64,000 nucleotides of DNA from Chryseobacterium kimseyorum (GCF_025971945.1 NZ_JAPDHW010000001.1:465555-529554), one strand, 5' to 3'. Counted from the stretch's first letter, positions 36,921-46,494 are shown. Notes: generated from the letters alone by a model not told the origin. Made by a program: numbers and translations.

Positions 36921-37577
36921 ATGAAAGCTTTGGTCATCGGTGCAACAGGCGCTACAGGAAAAGATTTGGTTAAACAGTTATTAAATGACAAAGACTTTGA
37001 GCAGGTAGACGTTTTTGTAAGAAAACCGTTAAACATAGAAAACGAAAAATTAAAAACTCATGTTGTCGATTTTGAAAAACCTGAAGACTGGAAAGATTCT
37101 GTAAAGGGTGATGTTGCTTTTTCATGCTTGGGAACTACACTAAAAGATGCGGGAAGTAAGGAAGCACAAAGAAAAGTAGATTACGAGTATCAGTTTCAGT
37201 TTGCAAAAGCTGCCAAAGAAAACAATGTGGAAGACTATATTTTGGTTTCCGCTTACGGAGCCAATCCGCAGTCTAAAATTTTCTATTCTAAAATGAAGGG
37301 AGAGCTGGAGGATGCCGTGAGAAAGCTTCATTTCAATAAAATCACTATTTTCAAACCCGGAATGCTCGAAAGAAAAGATTCTGAAAGATCCGGTGAAGTG
37401 TTGGGAAGCAGAATCATCAAATTCGCCAACAAACTTGGCCTTCTCGAAAGCCAAAAACCTTTGCCAACGGATGTTTTGGCTAAAGCAATGATCAATTCAA
37501 GCAAAATAAAAAGTAACGGTTACTCGAGTATTAAACTGGGGAATATTTTTGGTTTTGCGGAGAAAACTAATGAATAG
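36921..37577 (+). CDS. NAD(P)H-binding Rossmann-fold oxidoreductase (atypical SDR)
   Basis: 218 residues. GATGATGKDLVKQLL (8-22) is the dinucleotide-binding glycine motif of atypical or extended SDRs. AFSCLGTTLKDAGSKEAQRKVDYEY and VSAYGANPQSKIFYSKMKGELE match the HTATIP2/YtfG-like group, with Tyr and Lys of an active site in YSKMKGE. Either reductase or redox sensor; the substrate is unknown. It is a single gene divergent from the YjbR-type gene. Confidence 0.85.
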   Translation: MKALVIGATGATGKDLVKQLLNDKDFEQVDVFVRKPLNIENEKLKTHVVDFEKPEDWKDSVKGDVAFSCLGTTLKDAGSKEAQRKVDYEYQFQFAKAAKENNVEDYILVSAYGANPQSKIFYSKMKGELEDAVRKLHFNKITIFKPGMLERKDSERSGEVLGSRIIKFANKLGLLESQKPLPTDVLAKAMINSSKIKSNGYSSIKLGNIFGFAEKTNE

Positions 37578-37686
37578 TTAAGCGGTAAACTCGGTAAAAA
37601 GATTCGTAAGTTCAGATTGCTGTAAAACTAATCCTTTGTAGGCAATCTTTGTTGGGCACGGTCTGTCAATGAACTTTAATATATTA

Positions 37687-38484
37687 TTATGAAAAATATT
37701 CTTTGAGTTTATTTTTCAAATCGTCAGGAATCGTATTTTTATTTTTTATCTTATCGTAGTTCTTTCTTGCTTTATTTTTCAACTTTTCATCATTGGTTTC
37801 TACTGCAACTTTCATCTGCGTCAAAACATAGGTTGCTAAATAACCGTCATCTTTTTTATACGTTGAGAAAACATCATCTAAGTAAGGCAATGCCGTCTTA
37901 TACTCTTCTTTAAAAGTATACAAAATTCCAAAGAGATATTTAACGTCCTTTTTAACACCACCTTGATTCTGATACAATTTTTCTGCGGTCTTCAGGTTGC
38001 TCAGTCCGTTATCAAAATCCCCAATGACGATCGCCGTATTTGCAATTCCATAATAACCTTCGGGGTTTTCAGGAAAATGGGTTATCATCTGCTGGTATTT
38101 TTTACGCGATAAATCCACAGCGCCTAACCGAAATGCAGAAACAGCTAAATTCATTTTGAAAATTGGTGCTTTGTTCTGCGCTAAACTGTCTGCCATGTAG
38201 TACATTGTGACCGCTTCCTTCTGCATATCCTGAAGTCTGAAAAGATATCCTGCCATAAAATAGGCATCACAGTATTCTTTGTCTTCTTCAATAGTTTTCA
38301 TCAGCATCTTTGTTGCACCCGCATAATATTTTGGAAACTGCAAAGCTAAAATTGCTGCATCAAACTGTTTTTTAGATTCCGCTTTCTTTGGAGTGCAATA
38401 ATTTGTCTTACCTAAAAAATAAGGATCCTGCGAAAAAGCACTCACAGAAAAGACAAAATACAAAATGGTCAGTAGTTTTTTCAT
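37687..38484 (-). CDS. Exported TPR protein
   Basis: 265 residues from the ATG at 38484 (KKLLTILYFVFSVSAFSQ signal peptide); a start 5 codons upstream would put non-signal residues in front. The body is TPR-like throughout (AYFMAGYLFRLQDMQKEAV, GYYGIANTAIVIGDFDNGL, LFGILYTFKEEYKTAL). It is probably a periplasmic scaffold; no partner is indicated. It lies downstream of a terminator that ends the peroxidase gene. Confidence 0.78.
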   Translation of the reverse strand: MKKLLTILYFVFSVSAFSQDPYFLGKTNYCTPKKAESKKQFDAAILALQFPKYYAGATKMLMKTIEEDKEYCDAYFMAGYLFRLQDMQKEAVTMYYMADSLAQNKAPIFKMNLAVSAFRLGAVDLSRKKYQQMITHFPENPEGYYGIANTAIVIGDFDNGLSNLKTAEKLYQNQGGVKKDVKYLFGILYTFKEEYKTALPYLDDVFSTYKKDDGYLATYVLTQMKVAVETNDEKLKNKARKNYDKIKNKNTIPDDLKNKLKEYFS

Positions 38485-38497
38485 ATTTAAAAATAAC

Positions 38498-38524
38498 AAA
38501 AGTGGATTAAAAAATCCACTTTTT
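38498..38524 (-). terminator. Intrinsic terminator of the peroxidase gene
   Basis: 11-bp perfect stem AAAAGTGGATT (38498-38508) with 38513-38523 and a 4-base loop, between the peroxidase stop and the TPR gene start on the minus strand. Confidence 0.75.
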
Positions 38525-38547
38525 AAATATAATCAATTATTTTAGAT

Positions 38548-39126
38548 CTACTTCAAATATTTCGTAATCGACTCATCAGTAGGTTTCGTAGTACTGATAA
38601 ATGAATCTACTAACTTACCGTTTTCATCCACCAAAAATTTGGTAAAATTCCAAAGGATGCTTGTGTTTTTTACTCCGTTGAGTTCTTTTTCAGTCAGATA
38701 TTTGAAAATCGGTGCCGTGTCGTCACCTTTTACAGAAACTTTTGCTGCCAATGGGAAGGTTACGCCATAATTCTTCTGACAGAAAGCTCCGATTTCAACG
38801 TTTGAACCGGGCTCCTGTCCGCCAAAATTGTTTGCTGGAAATCCTATCACCACCAATTTGTCTTTATATTCGTTTGATAATTTTTCAAGGTCAGCATACT
38901 GCGGAGTAAAACCACATTCTGAAGCCGTATTGACAATAAGAATTTTCTTTCCTTTAAAATCTGCAAAGTTGATTTCTTTCCCTTCTTCGAGAGCTTCTAC
39001 CTTGTAATCGTATATTGTTTTTCCCATAAGTTCTTTACTTTTAGCTTTAGAAACATTGGTCTTTTTCTGAGCGCAGCTGTTGAAGAATGCTACGAAAGAA
39101 AGTAATATTAAAAAGATCTTTTTCAT
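38548..39126 (-). CDS. Glutathione peroxidase family lipoprotein
   Basis: 192 residues. An unusual N-terminal lipoprotein signal (LLSFVAFFNSC, Cys at ~18) precedes a full glutathione peroxidase domain: peroxidatic Cys in NTASECGFTPQ, Gln in NNFGGQEPG and Trp in LWNFTKFLV complete the catalytic set. There is a second Cys in GAFCQKNYG that could serve as the resolving cysteine, so reduction by thioredoxin is more likely than by glutathione. The lipid anchor places it in the periplasm, where it would remove lipid or hydrogen peroxides. Confidence 0.9.
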   Translation of the reverse strand: MKKIFLILLSFVAFFNSCAQKKTNVSKAKSKELMGKTIYDYKVEALEEGKEINFADFKGKKILIVNTASECGFTPQYADLEKLSNEYKDKLVVIGFPANNFGGQEPGSNVEIGAFCQKNYGVTFPLAAKVSVKGDDTAPIFKYLTEKELNGVKNTSILWNFTKFLVDENGKLVDSFISTTKPTDESITKYLK

Positions 39127-39168
39127 TTTTATTTATTTTACAGCTCTGCTGCGATGTTTATTTAATTA

Positions 39169-39831
39169 TTAAAATTTAAAAATATTGGCAGGAAATACTT
39201 TGTTAATTTCCACTTTGTTCAGAAGTATAACGTAATCTCCGTCTTTTTTTGCACTGGCAGATTCTATTCTGAACGGCATGACCAAGTTACCTATTTTCTT
39301 GTAATCTGAATAAATTAATGTTTCCTCTTTTTTCACTTCCTTTAAAAGCATAAAAGATTTGGTATCAAAATAATATAAATTTTTATTTACATTTTTGGTA
39401 AGTTCCACTTTGTGACAGTAGATATCTCCCACTTTTTCTTTACCTAGATATTTTGCTTCAAAACCTTTATTTTCCCAATCAATAAAATCATTATCAAAAC
39501 TTTCAGGAACATATTCTGCATAAACCTGAAGCTTGTTGGTGGCATAATTCATTGCATAGCCTTTGGTTCCGTCATAGCCTTCGATTGCGGTGTCTTTTCC
39601 GCTGATGGTTAAAACTGTTTTGGTTAAATTAGGTCTTTGTTGATAAATTTTAATAGGATACTCATCTTTAATTCCCAAGATTACTTTCCCTTGAAGCAGT
39701 ACTGAATTCAGAAGTTTCCAACTTGTCAATCCTCCGGATAATTCGATGTTTTTATCAATGATTTCTTTAGCCGTCTGAGCGAAAGATAGTTGCGAAAATA
39801 TAAGGACGAATATTAAAAGTAATTTCTTCAT
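39169..39831 (-). CDS. Exported LolA-like protein
   Basis: 220 residues with a signal peptide (1-18, ending LSFAQ). AKEIIDKNIELSGGLTSWKLL and the later GDIYCHKVELTKN / YYFDTKSFMLLKEVKK pattern resemble the LolA/LolB-type half-barrel that binds lipids, as found in Bacteroidetes outer membrane lipoprotein-sorting-like proteins. Whether it carries lipoproteins or another lipid is unknown. It starts 43 bases upstream of the peroxidase gene on the same strand and could be co-transcribed. Confidence 0.75.
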   Translation of the reverse strand: MKKLLLIFVLIFSQLSFAQTAKEIIDKNIELSGGLTSWKLLNSVLLQGKVILGIKDEYPIKIYQQRPNLTKTVLTISGKDTAIEGYDGTKGYAMNYATNKLQVYAEYVPESFDNDFIDWENKGFEAKYLGKEKVGDIYCHKVELTKNVNKNLYYFDTKSFMLLKEVKKEETLIYSDYKKIGNLVMPFRIESASAKKDGDYVILLNKVEINKVFPANIFKF

Positions 39832-39949
39832 TCAATCAATTTTATCAAGTCAAATATAAGGTTTTTTTAATTTGAAAATTTCAAAACGAGGCAATTTGAA
39901 AATGAAGGACGATAACAAAACAATTTCAAATTATCTAATTAATACAGTT

Positions 39950-40672
39950 TCAAATTAATTTTTTCGCCTTCTCCAAATCCTCCGGCGTATCGATTCCAAC
40001 TCCAATGAAATTTGTTTCTATCAGCTTGATTTTCATACCATACTCAAGATAACGGATGCATTCTATTTTTTCTGAAATTTCCAAAGGTTTCATTTCGAGT
40101 TTTGAAAACTGAAGCAGAGCATGTTTTCTGAAAGCATAGACTCCGATATGTTTGAAATAATCAACATCATTAGAAATCTCACGGTGAAAAGGAATCACAG
40201 AACGGCTGAAGTACAGCGCAAAACCGTTGTTATCGGTAATTACTTTTACATTATTGGGGTTTTCGATTTCTTCTTTTTCGTGAAGTTTTATTTTTAATGA
40301 TGCTAAAGAAATTTCCTGATTATCATCTTCTTTAAAAACCTGAATCAGTTGTTGTAAAGGTTCTAATTTTAAAAACGGTTCGTCTCCCTGAACATTGATG
40401 ACAATATCACAGTCGATATTCTGTACAGCTTCTGCAATACGGTCGCTCCCCGTTTCATGCTGTCCGGTCATTACTGCTTTTCCGCCATGATTTTGAATTT
40501 CATTAAAGATCAGTTCAGAATCTGTTGCTACAAAAACTTCATCGAAAAGTCCGGTTTCTACAACATTTTGGTAGGTGGTTGTAATAACTGTCTTTTCACC
40601 CAAAATCTGCATCAGCTTTCCGGGAAAACGGCTGGCTTCATAACGCGCAGGAATAACAGCGATAATTTTCAT
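39950..40672 (-). CDS. kdsB: 3-deoxy-manno-octulosonate cytidylyltransferase (CMP-KDO synthetase)
   Basis: 240 residues, standard for Kds[19 protein letters not shown] (4-21) is the CTP-binding signature; [28 protein letters not shown] and [13 protein letters not shown] are further family marks. It activates KDO to CMP-KDO for transfer to lipid A in the cytoplasm. Together with kdsA it gives two KDO steps in this window, although 24 kb apart. Confidence 0.96.
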   Translation of the reverse strand: MKIIAVIPARYEASRFPGKLMQILGEKTVITTTYQNVVETGLFDEVFVATDSELIFNEIQNHGGKAVMTGQHETGSDRIAEAVQNIDCDIVINVQGDEPFLKLEPLQQLIQVFKEDDNQEISLASLKIKLHEKEEIENPNNVKVITDNNGFALYFSRSVIPFHREISNDVDYFKHIGVYAFRKHALLQFSKLEMKPLEISEKIECIRYLEYGMKIKLIETNFIGVGIDTPEDLEKAKKLI

Positions 40673-40749
40673 TGTATTGATTTCTTTTTTATCTAATTAA
40701 TTGGGTTGTTCAACGTTGAATATCGCACAGCTTAACTTACGCGGAACTT

Positions 40750-40792
40750 TTTTTATCAGGTAGCTTCGAGATCCTCAGCTTCCTGATAAAAA
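40750..40792. repeat. Perfect inverted repeat with structured loop
   Basis: TTTTTATCAGG (40750-40760) and CCTGATAAAAA (40782-40792) pair over 11 bp; AGCT occurs on both sides inside the loop and can extend the stem with mismatches. It lacks the trailing T-run of an ordinary terminator and lies upstream of kdsB. Confidence 0.6.
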
Positions 40793-40817
40793 ACTAAAGC
40801 GGAAAAAGTATAGCTGC

Positions 40818-40847
40818 CAAAAAAAAGCCGAAGTACAAACCTTCGGC
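40818..40847 (-). terminator. Intrinsic terminator of the protease-VIT operon
   Basis: 7-bp GC-rich stem GCCGAAG (40827-40833) with 40841-40847; the A-run at 40819-40826 becomes a T-run on the minus strand. It follows the VIT-domain gene. Confidence 0.85.
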
Positions 40848-40865
40848 AATTTAATATGATTTTTC

Positions 40866-43703
40866 TTAAAACTCAAATTCTCCAATCAGAATTTTGCTGT
40901 CACTCTCCCGTTTATTTTCCTTTTGACTTTGGAAAACGGCAATTTTTCTTTCCTGTCTTCCGTCTGAATAATACAGATAAACTTCTGCCATCACTGTAGC
41001 TGGCCCGGAAAGTATATTCTGTCTCTCGCCAAAGAAATTGGTTTTGATTTTATATTTTCCTTTCACTGCTTTCTTCAGCAAAAACTGTTCTGGCCCGAAT
41101 CCCTGAGTAAAATCGTTGCTCAGTCTTCCACCGATTTGTGTAGATTTGTGACCATACGAACAGTCCTCTCCTTTCGGATCGGTAACCCAGAGATCGATGT
41201 CGGTGTTGTCTTTATTCCAGTTAATCACCACACGGATGTCGACCGGAAGATCAGCTTTCAGGCGGTCATCAATTTTGCTTCCGTCAACATTTTTATTTTG
41301 TTTCAGAATATTATTGATTTCCATAATCAGGATTTCTTCAATTCCGTTGTCCCTCATAGAAATTTCGTCTGTAAATTCCTGATATAAAAGTGATTTGTAA
41401 ATATTTAAAGCTTCCTGAGGTCTTTTGTTGTCAATTAAAGCCAAAGCATGATCCCGGTGACTCTGCGCATCAAAAGGTCTCCATTCCAAAATTTTCTGTG
41501 TAATCCACAGTTCTTTATCGTAATGACCTCTCTGTTTCAGAAGATAATAAATGGTTTTGTAGAGTTCTTCATTTTCTAAATCCAATTCAGCCAGTGTACT
41601 TAAAACCTTTAATGATAGTTCTTTATTTCCTTTTTTGAACAGCAATTTAGAAATATCAAAATAATAGGTTACCTGCTTCTCATGTTTCGACCGGTTTTCT
41701 AAATATTTCTGGTAAATTGCGTCTGCAGACTGCAAATTCTGAAAATCTTTCATGTATTCTGCGGTACTTTCTACATCAACAAGCGTGATTTTGCCCTTTG
41801 GTCTAGCTTCAGTTTCTTCCAATTTCGCAGAATTAGATGCTACCATGTCATAATTAGCTACTGGGGATGCCTGAACTTCCCTCACTGCATTTGGTGGTGC
41901 AGGTGCATCAACTCTAGATTGATTTGAAACTCTTGGATATTCTTTTTTTTCTACAGGTTTAAATTCAGTATTCCACCAGGTTTTTAATTCTCTGGTTTTA
42001 TCGAACGCTTTGGATAAAAGATTTTTCCTTTCTTCTAAAACTCTTCCTTTATTCTGAGAAACAATTTTTTGATAATCAGCCAATAATTCCTGTGGTGGCG
42101 TAATTCTGTAGCGCACATAATCATTGATGTCATCCAGGACAATGAGACTTGTATTCTTACTCACCACGCCAAACTGCTCACTGATATTTTTAATTTCCTG
42201 ACGGTTTCGAGTGGAATTTAATTCCAGTTCATTGATTTTTCTCTGTGCCCAAAACTGAGCAATCTGCCAGTTTTCGAGTTGTTGTGCTTGAGAAAAATCG
42301 ACAGGTGTTTCAAATCTATCGTTCCCGACTGAAAAAACTGCCGTCAGTTTTCCGACATTTCCTGATGAAATTCCAAAAATATTAACCGGCTCACTGATTA
42401 CCGAACCAATATTGGGAAACAATTCCTGCATGTTCGGGTTTTCTTTAAATCCTAAAAAACGCACGGGCAATCTTTTGTAAGTTTTTAAAGCAGACTGCGT
42501 ATCCTGTTCATTTAAATTAATAAAATTTCCACCAGACTGATTCGCCAATAATTTAAGAAGATTAAAATCTGAAGTCGGCGTGCTGGTAATACTGTTTAAT
42601 GGCTTTTTAAATTTCATCGTTAAATCTCCAAAATTGGAAATTCCGTCCGAGAATAAAAGATATTCCTCTACTCCATTGATTTCCTTTAAAGCTCCGAAAT
42701 CTGTTCCGCCATCGTATTTTAAGTTGAGAATTCTATTTTTTAATTCGCTCCAGTTTCCTTGTGACACATTGAATTCCTGAGCATTTTCAAAAGCATTATT
42801 CAGAAGATAAAGTGAAACTGAAACATTTTTATTGTCTGCAAAATATGCGTCTAAAAACTGTAATTCCTTGTCTCGGTTTCGTTTTGAGCCACTGTAAGAA
42901 TTATCCCAGATAATCGCAATTTTTTGAGATTTCGGTTTTTCCTTCACAGGAAAATCAAGTCCTACATTCGCAGCGAAATAGAATTTATCTCCTGAAGCTT
43001 TCTGTAAAACGACATTCGATGAATTTTGATTTTTAGGAACCGTTACTTTAAGACTTTCATTGGGTCTGAAATCAGTTTTATTAATTTCTGCAATCCATTG
43101 ATTTCCCTGCTTCTGAAAAGCAAAACTTCCATCTGGATTTTCTAAAATTTTAGGAACATTTACTGTTTCGCTGATCCACACTTTTAGATTAAACTTCGGA
43201 ATCGTGGTTGCATTCGCAAAACTTAAAAAATACTGATAATCGGAAGCAACGTTCTTCAATTCCTGATGATAGGTAATCTGAATGGTTCTGTTGCCTTTTT
43301 CGGGTAACGGATAAATTCTTGTTCTGAAATTATTTCCTTCCACTTTTTCGATGATTCCGGGATCTACATTTCTTTTTTCAATGCTTTCGAAAACCTCTTT
43401 GGCTCTTTCCTTCGGTACGGGAACTGCATTTCTCAGCTTTCCATTGATATCTAAAGCATATCCACTCACAGAAACACCCTCCGGTAGCGGAAAAGTAAGC
43501 GTTCCCTCTAAAATTCTGTTGCTGGGATTATAAAATGTATACGTCGCTGTGGTCGTAGCAAGATTTCCTAAGATCTTAGTATCAATTTTTACATCCTGAA
43601 GAATAACGGGATGCTTTTTCTGATTTTCAACTTCCAGTGTAGGAATTTGCGCCAATGCAAAACTGAATGCCAGTGTTGCCATTAGACTGATTATTTTTTT
43701 CAT
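40866..43703 (-). CDS. Exported VIT-domain protein with VWA-like and DUF2135 regions
   Basis: 945 residues with a signal peptide (ending SFALAQ). A VIT (vault/inter-alpha-trypsin) domain at ~20-150 includes YTFYNPSNRILEGTLTFPLP and PVPKERAKEVFESIEKR. A VWA-like domain from ~245 has IIWDNSYSGSKRNRDKEL, where the metal-site DxSxS is degenerate (DNSYSGS). A TPR-like stretch spans ~680-800. A C-terminal DUF2135 domain has NWNKDNTDIDLWVTDPKGE. These domains usually mediate protein or matrix contacts. It is co-transcribed with the trypsin-like protease 22 bases upstream. Confidence 0.85.
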   Translation of the reverse strand: MKKIISLMATLAFSFALAQIPTLEVENQKKHPVILQDVKIDTKILGNLATTTATYTFYNPSNRILEGTLTFPLPEGVSVSGYALDINGKLRNAVPVPKERAKEVFESIEKRNVDPGIIEKVEGNNFRTRIYPLPEKGNRTIQITYHQELKNVASDYQYFLSFANATTIPKFNLKVWISETVNVPKILENPDGSFAFQKQGNQWIAEINKTDFRPNESLKVTVPKNQNSSNVVLQKASGDKFYFAANVGLDFPVKEKPKSQKIAIIWDNSYSGSKRNRDKELQFLDAYFADNKNVSVSLYLLNNAFENAQEFNVSQGNWSELKNRILNLKYDGGTDFGALKEINGVEEYLLFSDGISNFGDLTMKFKKPLNSITSTPTSDFNLLKLLANQSGGNFINLNEQDTQSALKTYKRLPVRFLGFKENPNMQELFPNIGSVISEPVNIFGISSGNVGKLTAVFSVGNDRFETPVDFSQAQQLENWQIAQFWAQRKINELELNSTRNRQEIKNISEQFGVVSKNTSLIVLDDINDYVRYRITPPQELLADYQKIVSQNKGRVLEERKNLLSKAFDKTRELKTWWNTEFKPVEKKEYPRVSNQSRVDAPAPPNAVREVQASPVANYDMVASNSAKLEETEARPKGKITLVDVESTAEYMKDFQNLQSADAIYQKYLENRSKHEKQVTYYFDISKLLFKKGNKELSLKVLSTLAELDLENEELYKTIYYLLKQRGHYDKELWITQKILEWRPFDAQSHRDHALALIDNKRPQEALNIYKSLLYQEFTDEISMRDNGIEEILIMEINNILKQNKNVDGSKIDDRLKADLPVDIRVVINWNKDNTDIDLWVTDPKGEDCSYGHKSTQIGGRLSNDFTQGFGPEQFLLKKAVKGKYKIKTNFFGERQNILSGPATVMAEVYLYYSDGRQERKIAVFQSQKENKRESDSKILIGEFEF

Positions 43704-43725
43704 AGGGAAATGTGTTTTAATGATT

Positions 43726-45063
43726 TTAATTGATGTGGTCCACTTTTACTTCTGATGCTAAAAAAGGATATACTGAATTAATCTGTCGGGCAATAATTCC
43801 AAAATTGTAACCCTGTATTTGTTCAACGCCACTAAAATTTACCGCGATGAGCTGTCCGCAGTTATTAAAAATCGGTGAGCCGCTTGCTCCATGGGTAGAA
43901 GTGACGCTGTACTGAATTTTTGTACCGTCAGATTCTTTACTGATCTGCCCATTGTACAACTGAACTTTAATTCCCGAAATAGTCTGCGCCAAATCTTCTC
44001 CTAAAGGATAACCTATCATTACCGCCTTTTCACCCGGACGTAATGTCTGATCGTCGGTAACTGCATTTTGCAGATCGATGATATTAACCACAGTATTAGG
44101 TGTTTCTTTACTTGTTAACTGTAAAACACCCAAATCAACCGATGAATCCTCAGAGATTTTCTCAATGGTTGAAGGAAGCCATTCGTCAGACGAATTGTGC
44201 ACTGCCACAGAAATATCAACCGTTTTCATATACACTTCGATCTCATCTTCAGAAATATAATTCTTCTGAGGAATCGAGGCTGCAATATCAACTGCTGTAG
44301 AAGCAGTATCTACCGACGAATCAGTTGACTCCACAAATTCTTCGCCATTTCTTTCTCCGCTTTCTCCTTCGTCATAGTCAACATCTTCATGATATTCTGA
44401 GGATGCATTTTCCCAATGGGATGCGATAAAAGTTTCATAACCGTCTTCTGATATATCAGTAGTCAGGATAGAAGCAATTTTTCTACGGATATTTCCAGCA
44501 TCTGTGTTTATCTTATCTGTTGTTTCAGGTGAATTCCACGGTTGCAAAACATGGTTGTTGGAGATCATATTCCCTTGTTTATCCACAAAAAAAGCTGTCC
44601 CGTAAAGAGTTTGTTCTGACGCTTCGGGAATATTTAGCACAACTTCTTTTCCTTTGATTTTTGCAAAAAAAGCGTATCGGTGTTTTACCATGACCACTGC
44701 ATCTTTATAGGCATCATAAATCTTGGTATCGGTATCCAGGCATACATTTTCAAGAACCGGCTCTACCTGATGATCTTTGTAATATTGATAACCGAAATAA
44801 GAAGCTCCGCCTACCAGAATAATTCCACCTAAGCTGAAAAAAGCAATTTTATAAGGATTTCGTTTCTTTTTTTCGGCCACAGGCAAGCTTTCACTTGTTC
44901 GTTGCTGTGTAGGTTTTTCTTGAATGCGATAGGAGGAATTTTCAGAAATTACATTTTCTGACTGAGATTTTTGCTGATCTGAAAAGTCATCAGAAGGCGA
45001 ATTAATTTCCTGATTTGAATTTTCATCCAACTCACCGTTGGTTTCATTTTTTTCATCGTTCAT
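43726..45063 (-). CDS. Membrane-anchored trypsin-like serine protease
   Basis: 445 residues. An acidic, Ser/Gln-rich cytoplasmic N-terminus (~1-70) precedes one membrane helix (IAFFSLGGIILVGGASYFGYQ), then a periplasmic trypsin-like domain: His in MISNNHVLQP, Asp in SVDLGVLQL and Ser in THGASGSPIFNN, so the triad is complete. An acidic insert (~230-265, DVDYDEGESGERNGEEF) separates His from Asp. The fold resembles V8/DegP proteases without a PDZ domain. The pairing with a VIT/VWA protein suggests the two act together outside the inner membrane (inference). Confidence 0.85.
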   Translation of the reverse strand: MNDEKNETNGELDENSNQEINSPSDDFSDQQKSQSENVISENSSYRIQEKPTQQRTSESLPVAEKKKRNPYKIAFFSLGGIILVGGASYFGYQYYKDHQVEPVLENVCLDTDTKIYDAYKDAVVMVKHRYAFFAKIKGKEVVLNIPEASEQTLYGTAFFVDKQGNMISNNHVLQPWNSPETTDKINTDAGNIRRKIASILTTDISEDGYETFIASHWENASSEYHEDVDYDEGESGERNGEEFVESTDSSVDTASTAVDIAASIPQKNYISEDEIEVYMKTVDISVAVHNSSDEWLPSTIEKISEDSSVDLGVLQLTSKETPNTVVNIIDLQNAVTDDQTLRPGEKAVMIGYPLGEDLAQTISGIKVQLYNGQISKESDGTKIQYSVTSTHGASGSPIFNNCGQLIAVNFSGVEQIQGYNFGIIARQINSVYPFLASEVKVDHIN

Positions 45064-45080
45064 TTTGTGTCAAGTTTTTG

Positions 45081-45119
45081 GTTAAAAAAAAATGTTGATT
45101 CTAAGAGAATCAACATTTT
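45081..45119 (-). terminator. Intrinsic terminator of the aminotransferase gene
   Basis: 14-bp perfect stem AAAATGTTGATTCT (45089-45102) with 45106-45119 and a 3-base loop; an A-run on the left gives a T-run on the minus strand. Confidence 0.88.
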
Positions 45120-45143
45120 ATAAATTTAAAAAATATTTTTAAA

Positions 45144-46397
45144 CTATTTCAGTTTATTTAAAGAATTTTCAAGCTTCGGCATCATCGCCTCAATTTCGCG
45201 GATGTCTAAACCACCTACAGAAGCTCTGAACCAAGGCTCTGATTTTGCTTCACCAAATGCAGAGAAAGGAACTAAAGCAACTCCCGCATCATTGATTAAA
45301 TAAAATACTAAATCTGAAGAATTTTCGATAACCGTTCCGTCTGGTTTTGTTTTTCCGATGTAATCAATTTTAATCGTTAAGTACAGTGCACCCATTGGCT
45401 CGATGCTTTCCACTGCTAAGCCTTTTCCTTTCAAATCCTGAATTCCGTTGTGAAGAACTTTCAGGCTTGCTTCAAGCTTTCCTTTAAATTCATTAACGAA
45501 AGTATCTACATTATCAGCGTTTTCATAATATTTTGCGGTTGCTTCCTGCTCCGGCTTGGGTGCCCAGGCTCCAACGTGAGTCAACAGTGCTTTCATCTTG
45601 TCGATGATATTTGTAGGTCCAAATCCCCAACCAACACGAACTCCTGTTGCTGCTAAACATTTAGAAATCCCATCGATATAGATTGTAAATTCTCTCATTT
45701 CAGGGAAAAGAGATACAGGATCAACGTGTTTTGCCCCAAATGTAAGATTAGAATAAATCTGATCATACATTAAGTACAATGGCTTTTCATCTGCTCCTCT
45801 TTTACTGTTTTCCTCCAAAATCATCTCACAGATTTCTCTCAATTGAGATTCTGTAAACATAGTTCCGGTTGGGTTTAGTGGCGAACAAAGCGCCAGTAGA
45901 ACAGCTCCGTCCAAATGAGGTCTTAACTCATCTGCCGTAGGAAGGAAGTTGTTTTCAGGAGTTGTTTTAACTTCGACCGCATCAGCGGAGGTTAAATATG
46001 CATAATGGTTATTGTTCCAAGACGGTGTTGGGTAAATTACTTTATCACCTTCATCAACAATTACTTTGTATACTGCGTAAATCAATGGCCTAGAACCAGC
46101 TGTGATCAAAACATCATTAGCATCATAGTCTAGATTCCATCTTCTTTTAAAGTCTTTAGAAACCTCTTTTCTTAAAGATAAAAGTCCGTTTGCAGGCGGA
46201 TAATTTGTTAAATTATTCTGATACGCTTTCTGAATTTCTTCCTTCAATTCTGCCGGAATCGGATATAGATTAGAATTCAGGTCGCCAATGGTAAGGTTGG
46301 CTATTTCTGCTCCTTTTGCCTTAAGATCATTTACTTCATTACCAATTTTTACAATTTCAGAACCAATCAGGTTCGCCGCTAATTTTGAAACTTTCAC
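45144..46397 (-). CDS. Class I/II PLP-dependent aminotransferase (aspartate aminotransferase-like)
   Basis: 417 residues. EIANLTIGDLNSNLYPIP at the N-terminus, NYPPANGLLSLRKEVS, SPLNPTGTMFT (PLP-site Asn), YDQIYSNL (Tyr) and the PLP-lysine segment DGISKCLAATGVRVGW are in the expected order, with the substrate-carboxylate Arg in PWFRASVGG. It transfers amino groups between amino acids and 2-oxo acids in the cytoplasm. Aspartate is the likely donor, but related branched or aromatic specificities cannot be excluded. It has its own terminator. Confidence 0.9.
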   Translation of the reverse strand: MKVSKLAANLIGSEIVKIGNEVNDLKAKGAEIANLTIGDLNSNLYPIPAELKEEIQKAYQNNLTNYPPANGLLSLRKEVSKDFKRRWNLDYDANDVLITAGSRPLIYAVYKVIVDEGDKVIYPTPSWNNNHYAYLTSADAVEVKTTPENNFLPTADELRPHLDGAVLLALCSPLNPTGTMFTESQLREICEMILEENSKRGADEKPLYLMYDQIYSNLTFGAKHVDPVSLFPEMREFTIYIDGISKCLAATGVRVGWGFGPTNIIDKMKALLTHVGAWAPKPEQEATAKYYENADNVDTFVNEFKGKLEASLKVLHNGIQDLKGKGLAVESIEPMGALYLTIKIDYIGKTKPDGTVIENSSDLVFYLINDAGVALVPFSAFGEAKSEPWFRASVGGLDIREIEAMMPKLENSLNKLK

Positions 46398-46494
46398 TTT
46401 TATTTACTTTTAAGATATTATATTGAGGTAGCAGAAACAAGGCTGTAGATTGTAGAAAAACCTTTATCTAAAACCTAGTCCCTGCTCCCTTATT

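Noticed and set aside
37578..37686. Possible terminator between the SDR-like gene and the TPR gene
   Set aside because: AGATTGC/GCAATCT can pair, but the loop is long (~21 bases) and no T-run follows; too weak to call.
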